64,000 nucleotides of DNA, taken from the NCBI RefSeq assembly GCF_010730955.1, contig NZ_AP022577.1, positions 5,084,001-5,148,000 of the forward strand, in the 5' to 3' direction. A model generated the notes under the pieces. That model did no database searches. It was not told the origin of the DNA and saw nothing but the letters and a program-made list of their open reading frames with translations. This document shows positions 19,961 through 27,331 of the stretch, piece by piece (positions within the stretch are counted from its first letter, which is position 1; each line of letters begins with the position of its first letter). Source of the stretch: Mycolicibacterium aubagnense. GTDB lineage: Bacteria; Actinomycetota; Actinomycetes; Mycobacteriales; Mycobacteriaceae. The position numbers were made by a program, and so were the translations under genes.

Positions 19961-20217
19961 CCTGTCCTCCGATTCTCGGAAATGTTCCGGTGACGCCGTC
20001 CGCACCGGTCGACTTGCACGCAGTGTCGGGGCAGGCCCTAGATGCGGCCTGGATGGCGGAAACGAATGATGTGCGGCAGCCCGACCGCAGCGTGGGAGGA
20101 GGGGCCGGCAGACTGCCGGTCCGTGAAGCCATACCTGGTGCCGCAGCCCCTGGTCACATGCTCAATGTATGCCTAAATCGGCCGGGTGGGAATGGCCCGA
20201 GCCGGCGCCGAGCAGAC
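19961..20217. other. intergenic region with no gene seen
   Basis: Together with the hairpin at 20218-20257 and 44 more bases, this is a gap of about 340 bases between two minus-strand genes. It must hold the mddA promoter. No conserved ORF, RNA gene or repeat was recognised. Confidence 0.5.
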
Positions 20218-20257
20218 GTGAAGACCCTCAAATTCTGATGAATTTGAGGGTCTTCAC
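20218..20257. terminator. hairpin terminator of the encapsulin-desulfurase operon
   Basis: A perfect 18-base stem (GTGAAGACCCTCAAATTC with its complement) and a TGAT loop lie 45 bases downstream of the desulfurase stop on the minus strand. Confidence 0.85.
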
Positions 20258-20301
20258 TGGGGGTACCGCCCGCTTGCGGGGGACTGCTCGCGCAGTAGGG
20301 G

Positions 20302-22164
20302 TTACGGGCTGCCCTCGGCGATCCGGCGGACCGCGTCGATGAACACGTCGATCTCCTCGAACGTGTTGTAGAACGCGAACGACGGACGCACCGTCGCTTC
20401 GAGTCCCAGACGCCGCAGGATGGGCTGGGCACAGTGATGCCCGGCCCGCACCGCGATGCCCTCGGCGTTCAGCGCCTTGCCGACCTCGAGTGGTTCGTGC
20501 CCGGCCAACACGAAGGACAGCACGCTGGCCTTCTCGTCGGCCGTGCCCACGAGCCGCACCCCCGGAATGGCCGCCAACCGCGGGGTGGCGTACTCCAGCA
20601 GGGCGTGCTCGTACGCCGCAATTCGTTCGATGCCAATGCGTTCCACATACCGGATCGCCTCGCCGAGCCCGACCGCGTCGGCGATGTTGCCGGTGCCGGC
20701 CTCGAACTTGTTCGGCGGTCCCTGGAACACCGAACGCTCCAGCGTCACGTCGGCGATCATGTTGCCGCCGCCCTGCCAGGGCGGTGTTTCGGCCAGCACG
20801 TCCTCGCGTCCGTACAGCACCCCGATGCCCGTCGGCCCGAATATCTTGTGCCCGGAGAACACGAAGAAATCCGCACCGAGTTCGGCGACATCGATCGGGA
20901 TGTGCGGGACGGACTGCGCACCGTCGATCAGCACGCGGGCCCCGTAGCGGTGGCCCAGTTCGACGATGGTCTTGACCGGCGTCACCGTGCCCAACGCATT
21001 CGAAACCTGCGTGGCCGCAACCAGTTTCGTCCGCGGACCCAGTAGGTCCTCGAACTCGCCGAGCAGCAGGTTGCCCGCGTCGTCGACCGGCGCGACTTTG
21101 ATCACCGCGCCCGTCTGCTGTGCAATCAGCTGCCACGGAACGATATTGGCGTGGTGCTCCAGGTGGGTGATGACGATCTCGTCACCCGGGCCCAGGTGCT
21201 TGCCACCCCACGAGTACGCCACCAGGTTGATGGCCTCGGTGGTGCCGCGAACGAAGATGATCTCTTCGGTCTTCGACGCCCCGATGAACCGGCGAACCGC
21301 CTCGCGGGCGTCCTCGTAGGCATCCGTGGCCCGCGCCGCCAACTCATGCGCCGCGCGGTGGATGTTGGAGTTCTCGTGGGCGTAGAAGTACGCCAACCGG
21401 TCGATGACCGACTGCGGCTTCTGCGTGGTCGCCGCGTTGTCGAACCAGATCAGCGGCTTGCCGTTGACCGTCTCCTTCAGGATCGGGAAATCGGCGCGGA
21501 TCGCGTGGACGTCGAAGACCTCGTGATCATCCCGAATGGACGGCACCGGTTCGACGGGCTCAGCAGCCACGGCCGGGGACTGCAGGAAGTAGTAATTCCC
21601 GGCATCCTCGGACGGTTCCGGGGAATCGGTCCAGTTGAGCTGCGGCACCGAAGGGACGGCACCCGACCAGGTCGGTGCGGAGCCGCGCTGGGGCGAGCGA
21701 AGCGACGGGGAAGGGCTCAGTGCGGGGGGAGCCGACGGTGGAGCCGACGCCAGCACGCCCGGCACCGTCGGGACCAGACGCGTCAGGGGCGAGCGAAGCG
21801 ACGGGGAGAGGTCTGGCACGGCGAACGCCTCCAGCCCACCGAACGGCGCGACCGGGCTCACCGCATTACCGCGCGGTGCGACCGGCGCCGTGCCTGGCGG
21901 ATTCCCTTCCGGCCCAGGCGAAGTCGGGGCCGGCGCGAACAGCTCCGGCACCGAAACGAACTCGGCCGGCGTGCCCGGGTGTGCCAGACCGGCGGCAGTG
22001 GCGCCCGCCGACGTCCCGGTGGTCGCATCCGGGGCCACCCCACGCGGTGCCACCTGGGTGGTCACCGGCGGGCTGTCCGGACCGGGCCGGAAGCTGGTGG
22101 CGAACAACTGGCTGGCCAGTGTCGACAGTTCCGCGTCGCTCAGTGGCTGGTCACTTGTACTCAT
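20302..22164 (-). CDS. cysteine desulfurase with long disordered N-terminal cargo-loading region
   Basis: The 620-residue protein combines a SufS-like (group II) cysteine desulfurase core from about residue 217 with an N-terminal extension of about 215 residues rich in Pro, Ala and Ser. PLP is held by Lys440 (VFSGHKIFGP), and Cys578 (GHHCAQP) is the persulfide nucleophile; it is the only Cys in the protein. It abstracts sulfur from cysteine, giving alanine. The ATG at 22164 overlaps the shell gene by 14 bases. Extensions of this kind target desulfurases into family 2A encapsulins; the helix at residues 8-25 (LSDAELSTLASQLFATSF) is a candidate docking element. Two copies of a genomic repeat encode SPSLRSP in the extension. 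Confidence 0.93.
   Translation of the reverse strand: MSTSDQPLSDAELSTLASQLFATSFRPGPDSPPVTTQVAPRGVAPDATTGTSAGATAAGLAHPGTPAEFVSVPELFAPAPTSPGPEGNPPGTAPVAPRGNAVSPVAPFGGLEAFAVPDLSPSLRSPLTRLVPTVPGVLASAPPSAPPALSPSPSLRSPQRGSAPTWSGAVPSVPQLNWTDSPEPSEDAGNYYFLQSPAVAAEPVEPVPSIRDDHEVFDVHAIRADFPILKETVNGKPLIWFDNAATTQKPQSVIDRLAYFYAHENSNIHRAAHELAARATDAYEDAREAVRRFIGASKTEEIIFVRGTTEAINLVAYSWGGKHLGPGDEIVITHLEHHANIVPWQLIAQQTGAVIKVAPVDDAGNLLLGEFEDLLGPRTKLVAATQVSNALGTVTPVKTIVELGHRYGARVLIDGAQSVPHIPIDVAELGADFFVFSGHKIFGPTGIGVLYGREDVLAETPPWQGGGNMIADVTLERSVFQGPPNKFEAGTGNIADAVGLGEAIRYVERIGIERIAAYEHALLEYATPRLAAIPGVRLVGTADEKASVLSFVLAGHEPLEVGKALNAEGIAVRAGHHCAQPILRRLGLEATVRPSFAFYNTFEEIDVFIDAVRRIAEGSP
21691..21710 (+). repeat. 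dispersed 20-base repeat, copy 1
   Basis: GGGCGAGCGAAGCGACGGGG lies within the desulfurase N-terminal extension and is read on the minus strand as part of SPSLRSP. An identical copy lies at 21787-21806 and close copies at 31811-31830 and 47899-47918. Confidence 0.85.
21787..21806 (+). repeat. dispersed 20-base repeat, copy 2
   Basis: The 20 bases are identical to 21691-21710 and in the same reading frame of the desulfurase extension, 96 bases (32 codons) apart. Confidence 0.85.
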
Positions 22165-23074
22165 GGAAGTGGTCCACTCCGACGTCCTCGAGGACTGCCA
22201 GCGCATCGTCGGTGAGCACCGCCAGCGACGAGTACAGCGTGACCAGGTAGGACGCGATGGCCGACCGGTTGATGCCGGTGAAGCGGACCGACAGGCCCGG
22301 GGCCTGCTCGCCGACCAGGCCGGGCTGGAACAGGCCGACCACGCCCTGGCGCTCCTCGCCGGTGCGGACCAGGATGAACTTCGTCTTCCCGTCCACGACC
22401 GGCACCTTGTCCGACGGGATGATCGGGATTCCGCGCCAGGTGATGAACTGGGCGCCGAACAGGCTGACCACTGGTGGCGGCACGCCACGACGGGTGGCTT
22501 CCCGGCCGAATGCCGCCACCCCGAGCGGGTTGGTCAGGAAGAACGCGGGGGTCTTCCACACCTTGGTGATCAGCGAGTCGAGATCATCGGGGGTCGGCGT
22601 GCCGCGCAGCGTCTGGATGGTCTGCTCGGGAGTGACCTGCGACAGCAACCCGTACTCCGGGTTGTTGATCAGCTCGGACTCCTGGCGTTCCTTGATGGTC
22701 TCGATGGTCAGGCGCAGCTGCTGGGCGACCTGGTCGTGCGGGCTGGAGTACAGGTCGGACACCCGGGTGTGCACGTCGAGCAGCGTCGAGATGGACCGCA
22801 GCGTGTACTCGCGCGGGCTCGTCTCGTAGTCGACGTAGGTCTCCGGCAGCGGATCCTCGTTGCCGGAACCCTGCTCGGCGTGGATGGCGACCTGCTCGGG
22901 GTTCACCACGCGGTTGACGCGGTAGATACCGGCCTCGACGGGGACCCAGCTCAGCAGGTGCAGCAGGAATCGCGGCGTGATGGTCGACAGTTGCGGAACT
23001 GTCTTGGTGGCATTGGCGAGCTGCCTTGCGGCGAGATCGCCGAGGGCCTGCGATTCGTTCTGCGCAGACGTCAT
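22151..23074 (-). CDS. family 2A encapsulin nanocompartment shell protein
   Basis: The 307-residue protein belongs to the SrpI / MMP-I / EshA-like family, HK97-fold proteins that self-assemble into icosahedral protein nanocompartments. Recognisable segments are LSTITPRFLLHLLSWVPVEAGIYRVNRV near the N-terminus, VDYETSPREYTLRSISTLLDVHTRVSDLYS, and the C-terminal GLSVRFTGINRSAIASYLVTLYSS. It contains no Cys and only the initiator Met. GGAGGTAG precedes the ATG, and a -10-like TATCGT lies at 23117-23122 on the minus strand. It is the first gene of a two-gene operon with the desulfurase cargo. The shell could sequester persulfide or store sulfur. Confidence 0.93.
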   Translation of the reverse strand: MTSAQNESQALGDLAARQLANATKTVPQLSTITPRFLLHLLSWVPVEAGIYRVNRVVNPEQVAIHAEQGSGNEDPLPETYVDYETSPREYTLRSISTLLDVHTRVSDLYSSPHDQVAQQLRLTIETIKERQESELINNPEYGLLSQVTPEQTIQTLRGTPTPDDLDSLITKVWKTPAFFLTNPLGVAAFGREATRRGVPPPVVSLFGAQFITWRGIPIIPSDKVPVVDGKTKFILVRTGEERQGVVGLFQPGLVGEQAPGLSVRFTGINRSAIASYLVTLYSSLAVLTDDALAVLEDVGVDHFHEYK

Positions 23075-23218
23075 GGGGGGCTACCTCCGACGGGTCGTGG
23101 TGGGGATGCGGCGGCCACGATACGGCTTTACGGGGGTCCCCACAGGGTTAGCGCGCACCGCGGTTAAAACCCGGTTTGCTGTGACGAATCCGGCCGTGGC
23201 TTTTCTGCGCGAGTGCCG

Positions 23219-23224
23219 TATGGT
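23219..23224 (+). promoter_or_regulatory. -10 box of the polycysteine leader transcript
   Basis: TATGGT (TANNNT) ends 7 bases before the ATG at 23232, placing the predicted transcription start at the ATG itself, i.e. a leaderless leader peptide. Confidence 0.65.
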
Positions 23225-23231
23225 AGGCGGC

Positions 23232-23309
23232 ATGACCCACGACGGATCGCTGCGCATGCCCATGCGGCGCTGCTTCGTCGTGCCGTGTTGTTGTTGTTGT
23301 TGTTGTTGA
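23232..23309 (+). CDS. polycysteine leader peptide (25 aa), putative cysteine sensor
   Basis: The ORF encodes 25 residues: MTHDGSLRMPMRRCFVVP followed by seven consecutive Cys codons (all TGT) and TGA. The -10 box TATGGT ends 7 bases before the ATG, so it should be translated from a leaderless mRNA. In mycobacteria, leaderless polycysteine small proteins are known to attenuate translation of downstream sulfur genes according to cysteine supply. The downstream gene is the cysteine-free TQXA protein, 93 bases further on. A possible sequestering stem pairs TTCTGG (23348-23353) with CCAGAA (23385-23390) at the ribosome-binding region. Confidence 0.88.
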   Translation: MTHDGSLRMPMRRCFVVPCCCCCCC

Positions 23310-23402
23310 TTTTCTGACGCCGGCCCTCTGCGTTCTGCCCGCCCATCTTCTGGCGGAGCACGTATACGCGCTGTTCACGCACCTCCAGAAAGCAACACAG
23401 CA

Positions 23403-24641
23403 ATGTCCTCATCTTTGCTCGCACCCACCCGCACCTCCGTCGCGGTCCGCCGTACCGTGCGCCGGGACGCCGAGATCACCCGGATGACCCGCTACCGCGG
23501 CGGCACCTATTCGCCGACGGTCGACACCGTCGTGTTCACCGACGGGACGACGGCGCGCACCGACCTGATCCGGCTCAACCCAAACATCGATGCGTACTCG
23601 CTCGACTTCCAGGGCGTGGCCCCGACCCGGCCCTCCCAGTACCGGCCGGCGAACTGGTCAGCGGTCCCCAACGTGGCGGCGCGTGCCTTCGAGGCCGAGG
23701 TGGACTGGATCATCCGCAACTCGTATCCCACCCTGGGGACGGTCGAGTTGAGTCGCCGGGTCCGGGCGGCCGGTCACCTGTTCGGTGACGCGCATCTGGC
23801 CGAGCATGAGGCCATCGCCGCGACGCAGGCCGCGATCTGGCATTTCACCAACGGCCTGCGCTTGGACAACCGCCCCCTCAACGTGCCGGTCGCGGTCACT
23901 CCGGAACCGGGCGCCATCACCTTCGAGTTCGATGGTGAACCTCAATTGGGCAGCTACACCGTCGAATTGACGAGCGACACGGCCGTCTCGCTGGTGCTCC
24001 AGAAGTCGGTCGACGGGACGTCGTGGCGCGAGGTCGCCGCGTCGGGACTCAACGTCGCTGCCGGCTACGGGCGCCACCGCCGGGGCCTCGGCGTCGGGGC
24101 CACCGCCTCGGACAGCCGCCCGGGCCGCCAGCACCGCGGGTACCGCTTCTACCGGCTCCAGGTCCTCGCCGACAGCGGGGCATTCGTCGACATCGAAGAC
24201 GTGACCTTCACGCTCCACGGATCCGGCCATTACCGGAACGCCGAACGTGTTGTCGCGCTGTACAACTACCTCGTCGCCGGTGCCGAGACGGCGCGCCGGC
24301 TGACGGTGGTGCCGCGGCTGGTCACCGACCGCGCGGTGGCAGGCGACGTCGTCGGCCCGTTCCGGTTCGAGGCCACCGATGCCGCGACGCTCACGGCGGT
24401 GGGTGGCACGCTCGTCGACACGGCAGGGGAGCCGATCACCACACCGGTGGTCCCCGGTAGCGACATCTACCTGCATCCGGCATCGGGGGTTCGACAGGTG
24501 ACCGTCACCGCGAGTGTGCCTGCGGCACAGAACGGTTTCGGCGGCCGAGTCATCACCGGCGTGGCGCATGACAGCCGCCTGACGCCGGTTGCCCTCGCCG
24601 TGCCGACCCCGACCGTCATCGATTTCGAGCTCACCTTCTAG
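23403..24641 (+). CDS. TQXA-domain protein lacking cysteine
   Basis: The 412-residue protein has a TQXA domain: TYSPTVDTVVFTDG, then DAYSLDF (residues 64-70) and TQAAIWHFTNG with Gln142. A beta-rich region with a discoidin/galactose-binding look (LVLQKSVDGTSWREV ... YRFYRLQVLADSGAFVDIEDVTF) follows, and then a Val/Thr-rich C-terminal domain. In canonical TQXA proteins a Cys in a YCID-like motif forms a thioester with the Gln and is used for adhesion; here that position is Ser66 and the whole protein has no Cys and two Met. No obvious signal peptide, LPXTG motif or membrane anchor is seen. It lies behind the polycysteine leader. Confidence 0.8.
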   Translation: MSSSLLAPTRTSVAVRRTVRRDAEITRMTRYRGGTYSPTVDTVVFTDGTTARTDLIRLNPNIDAYSLDFQGVAPTRPSQYRPANWSAVPNVAARAFEAEVDWIIRNSYPTLGTVELSRRVRAAGHLFGDAHLAEHEAIAATQAAIWHFTNGLRLDNRPLNVPVAVTPEPGAITFEFDGEPQLGSYTVELTSDTAVSLVLQKSVDGTSWREVAASGLNVAAGYGRHRRGLGVGATASDSRPGRQHRGYRFYRLQVLADSGAFVDIEDVTFTLHGSGHYRNAERVVALYNYLVAGAETARRLTVVPRLVTDRAVAGDVVGPFRFEATDAATLTAVGGTLVDTAGEPITTPVVPGSDIYLHPASGVRQVTVTASVPAAQNGFGGRVITGVAHDSRLTPVALAVPTPTVIDFELTF

Positions 24642-24654
24642 CCGAAAGCGCCTG

Positions 24655-26691
24655 TCACATCGGCGCGTTCGCGGGCTGGAACACCCCGCTGCTGTCGGCT
24701 TCCTCCTCTGCGCGGATCACGTGCACGACGGCGTTGATCAACGCCAGGTGTGTGAAGGCCTGCGGGAAGTTGCCGAGGTGCCGGCCGGTACGCGGCTCGA
24801 TCTCCTCGGCGTACAGATGCAGCGGGCTGGCGAACGACAGCAGTTTCTCGCAGAGGTGCCGGGCCCGGCTGACCTCGCCGATCTCGACGAGTGCCGACAC
24901 CAGCCAGAACGAGCAGATGGTGAAAGTGCCTTCCTCGCCGGACAATCCGTCGTCGGTCTCCTCGGTTCGGTAGCGCAGCACCAGGCCCTCTTCGGTGAGC
25001 TCTTCGGCGATCGCCAGCACCGTCGCGCGCACCCGTGGGTCGTCCGCGGGCAGGAACCGGGTGAGGATCGCCAGCAGCAGGGACGCGTCCAATGCGTCGT
25101 CGCCGTAGCGCTGGGTGAGCACGCCGCGCTTGTCGACGCCGTGCGCCAGTACGTCTGCCTTGATCTCGTCGGCGATGGCGCGCCATTGCTGCGCGTACGA
25201 CTTTTCCCCTTGCAGCTCAGCCAGTTTCGAGCCGCGGTCCAGCGCGACCCAGCACATGATCTTGCTCGAGGTGAAGTGCTGCGGTTCGCCGCGCACCTCC
25301 CAGATGCCGCGGTCGGGTTCCTTCCAGTGCTTGATCGCCTCTTCCACTTGGTTTTTCAGCACCGGCCAGAGCATCTCGGGAATCTGCTCGCGGGATTTGG
25401 CGTGCAGATACACCGAGTCGAGCATGGTGCCCCAGATGTCGTGCTGCATCTGGTTGTACGCGCCGTTGCCGATCCGCACCGGCCGCGCGTAGTCGTAGCC
25501 GGACAGGTGGTGCAGTTCCTCCTCGACCAGGCTGCGTTCACCCCCGACCCCGTACATCACCTGAAGGGGATGGCGCTCACCGTTGTTCGCGCCGGACACG
25601 TCGGCGATGAACGAGAAGAAGTCGTCGGCCTCGCGGTCCAGGCCCAGGGTGTACAGGCCCCACAGCGCGAAGGTGGAGTCCCGGATCCACGAGTACCGGT
25701 AGTCCCAGTTCCGTTCGCCGTGCGGCGTTTCCGGCAACGACGTGGTGCTGGCCGCCAGCAGGGCGCCGGTCGGGGAGTAGGTCAGGCCCTTGAGGGTCAG
25801 CGCGCTGCGTTGCAGATAGGACCGCCACGGGTGGTCCGGGAAGTCGCCGACGTTGATCCATTGGCGCCACGCCTCGCTGGTCTTCCACATCTTGTCGGAG
25901 GCCTCGTCGAAGGTCTGCGGCGCCGGGTGCTTCGACCATGACAGCGCGACGAACACCTTGTCGCCCTCGGTCAGCCGGGTCCGGGCGCGGGCCTCGTGGC
26001 CTTCGAGGCCGATCCGCAGATTGGTGGTCAGACGCAGCGTCGGATGTGCTTCGGGGTTCTTGTTGGCCCGGGCGATCGCCTCGCCGTACGCGGCGGCCGA
26101 GTACTCCCACGACGCGCTCTCGCGGTGGTAGTCGAACGACGGCTCGCAGCTCATGACGAACTCGACGGTGCCGCTGACGCAACGCACCGTCCGCAGCAGG
26201 ATGTGCTCGGCGTCCCAGTCCATCGGAGTACGGCGATGCGTGCGGGAGCGGGTCTCGATGTCATGCCACGGACCCATCACGAGGGCGTCGCGCACGATGG
26301 CCCAGCCGGTGTGCGTCTGCCATGTGGTCTCCAGGATCAGCGAGCCCGGGAGGTACCGCCGCGCCGAAGGCACCGTCACCCCGTACGGGGCCAGCCGGAA
26401 GTGACCGGCGCTGCGGTCCAGGATCGAGCCGAACACGCTGGGGGAGTCGGGTCGCGGCACGCACATCCACTCCACCGATCCCGCCGAGGAGATCAGGCAG
26501 GTGTTCTCGCAGTCGGAGAGGAAGGCATAGTCCGCGATCGGCGGAAAGGGCGTGCGCACCGCCGTCGAGATCGCACCGCCGGTCAACGAATCGTCGCCCG
26601 CCGCGGCGAGGTGAGGAACCCCGTGACCGTTCGCCGAGATGTGGCCCGGGTCGCTGGACTGTCCCGACTTGTCCGTTTGTGGCAGCACCAT
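24655..26691 (-). CDS. trehalase (glycoside hydrolase family 15 type)
   Basis: The 678-residue protein matches the mycobacterial GH15 trehalase (Rv2402; the M. smegmatis enzyme is characterised), which splits trehalose into two glucoses. Family motifs are ADYAFLSDCENTCLISSAGSVEWMCVPR near the N-terminus, GERNWDYRYSWIRDS in the catalytic (alpha/alpha)6 barrel, and GEEGTFTICSFW with the catalytic Glu. Start choice is uncertain: ATG 26691 gives MVLPQTDKSG; longer frames to 26787 exist. It converges on the TQXA gene with 13 bases between, and diverges from a small membrane protein gene. Confidence 0.88.
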   Translation of the reverse strand: MVLPQTDKSGQSSDPGHISANGHGVPHLAAAGDDSLTGGAISTAVRTPFPPIADYAFLSDCENTCLISSAGSVEWMCVPRPDSPSVFGSILDRSAGHFRLAPYGVTVPSARRYLPGSLILETTWQTHTGWAIVRDALVMGPWHDIETRSRTHRRTPMDWDAEHILLRTVRCVSGTVEFVMSCEPSFDYHRESASWEYSAAAYGEAIARANKNPEAHPTLRLTTNLRIGLEGHEARARTRLTEGDKVFVALSWSKHPAPQTFDEASDKMWKTSEAWRQWINVGDFPDHPWRSYLQRSALTLKGLTYSPTGALLAASTTSLPETPHGERNWDYRYSWIRDSTFALWGLYTLGLDREADDFFSFIADVSGANNGERHPLQVMYGVGGERSLVEEELHHLSGYDYARPVRIGNGAYNQMQHDIWGTMLDSVYLHAKSREQIPEMLWPVLKNQVEEAIKHWKEPDRGIWEVRGEPQHFTSSKIMCWVALDRGSKLAELQGEKSYAQQWRAIADEIKADVLAHGVDKRGVLTQRYGDDALDASLLLAILTRFLPADDPRVRATVLAIAEELTEEGLVLRYRTEETDDGLSGEEGTFTICSFWLVSALVEIGEVSRARHLCEKLLSFASPLHLYAEEIEPRTGRHLGNFPQAFTHLALINAVVHVIRAEEEADSSGVFQPANAPM

Positions 26692-26802
26692 GTCGCACAT
26701 CATCGACTGCATTTGCGGTTGCCGTCCACCCAAAGCTCGGACCAGGCCTGCCGGATTCCACCCATCGCGATCCGAAAGGGCGCACACCGTAGGCTGGAAT
26801 CG

Positions 26803-26997
26803 ATGAGCGGCATTCTGAATTGGTGGGACGGCGTTGAGCTGTGGCTGTCCGGCCTGTCCTTCGTGCTGCAGACGATCATCGTGATGCCCGTTGTGCTGGC
26901 ACTGGCATATGGCCTGGCAGTGCTACTTGACGTGGCTCTGGGCTACACCATCACCCTGCTGCACCGGGCTCGCCACGTCGAGGAGGAAGCGCTGTGA
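26803..26997 (+). CDS. small membrane protein (Rv2401A-like)
   Basis: A 64-residue protein with one long hydrophobic stretch (VLQTIIVMPVVLALAYGLAVLL, then LGYTITLL) and a basic/acidic C-terminal tail (HRARHVEEEAL). TAGGCT (26790-26795) ends 7 bases before the ATG, giving a leaderless start. A similarly placed small membrane protein, Rv2401A, lies between the trehalase and subI in M. tuberculosis. The function is unknown. Confidence 0.7.
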   Translation: MSGILNWWDGVELWLSGLSFVLQTIIVMPVVLALAYGLAVLLDVALGYTITLLHRARHVEEEAL

Positions 26998-27080
26998 ACG
27001 GACTGCCGCAGTCACGGGTGACGTTGATCCTGGTGCTGCTGGTGGTGCTGGTAATCGTCACCTGGCTGCTGACTCGCTGA
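26994..27080 (+). CDS. 28-residue single-span membrane microprotein
   Basis: A GTG start overlaps the previous stop (GTGA), and the product is MNGLPQSRV followed by a hydrophobic helix (TLILVLLVVLVIVTWLL) and TR. The overlap and the clean transmembrane segment argue for a translated microprotein partnered with the 64-residue protein. No family is recognised. Confidence 0.55.
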   Translation: MNGLPQSRVTLILVLLVVLVIVTWLLTR

Positions 27081-27105
27081 GCAGTAGCTGCCAAGCAACC
27101 TCTGA

Positions 27106-27111
27106 TATTCT
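27106..27111 (+). promoter_or_regulatory. -10 box of the subI leader transcript
   Basis: TATTCT (TANNNT) ends 7 bases before the ATG at 27119, the same geometry as the polycysteine leader at 23232. Confidence 0.65.
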
Positions 27112-27118
27112 TCCCGCC

Positions 27119-27211
27119 ATGCACGCAGCGTCCGGCACTACCGAGGGCCACATCCTGGCTCTCATTGCCGTGGGTACCCGCGCTGTTGCTGACGTCGCCT
27201 GTTGTCGCTGA
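27119..27211 (+). CDS. Cys-Cys-ending leader peptide (30 aa) upstream of subI
   Basis: The ORF encodes 30 residues beginning MHAASGTTEGHILALI and ending ADVACCR-stop, with two adjacent Cys codons close to the stop. A -10 box with 7-base spacing predicts a leaderless mRNA. The subI start is 120 bases downstream. Between them CCTTGC (27279-27284) can pair with GCAAGG (27314-27319), which contains part of the AAGGAAGG ribosome-binding site, with ACGG/CCGT nested inside. This arrangement fits cysteine-dependent attenuation of sulfate uptake. Confidence 0.72.
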   Translation: MHAASGTTEGHILALIAVGTRAVADVACCR

Positions 27212-27278
27212 CCCGTTTCCGTCCACGGTTACTGGGGTCGGCGCCGGCTGCTGCTATGCCCACGTGTTGATTCATCAC

Positions 27279-27319
27279 CCTTGCCGTGTGACGGGTAGCT
27301 CATCCGTAATCCCGCAAGG
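27279..27319 (+). promoter_or_regulatory. predicted ribosome-binding-site-sequestering hairpin of subI
   Basis: CCTTGC at 27279-27284 pairs with GCAAGG at 27314-27319, overlapping the subI Shine-Dalgarno sequence. An inner ACGG (27291-27294) / CCGT (27304-27307) stem stacks within. The pairing is seen directly; the regulatory role is inferred. Confidence 0.45.
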
Positions 27320-27331
27320 AAGGTCCACCCA

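Noticed and set aside
20302..22488. 728-residue version of the desulfurase starting inside the shell gene
   Set aside because: The extra N-terminus is antisense-like, low-complexity sequence from the overlapping shell gene; ATG 22164 directly overlaps the shell stop.
27255..27269. MPTC-stop mini-ORF in the subI leader as another cysteine sensor
   Set aside because: Four codons with a single Cys and no ribosome-binding site or -10 box; likely chance.
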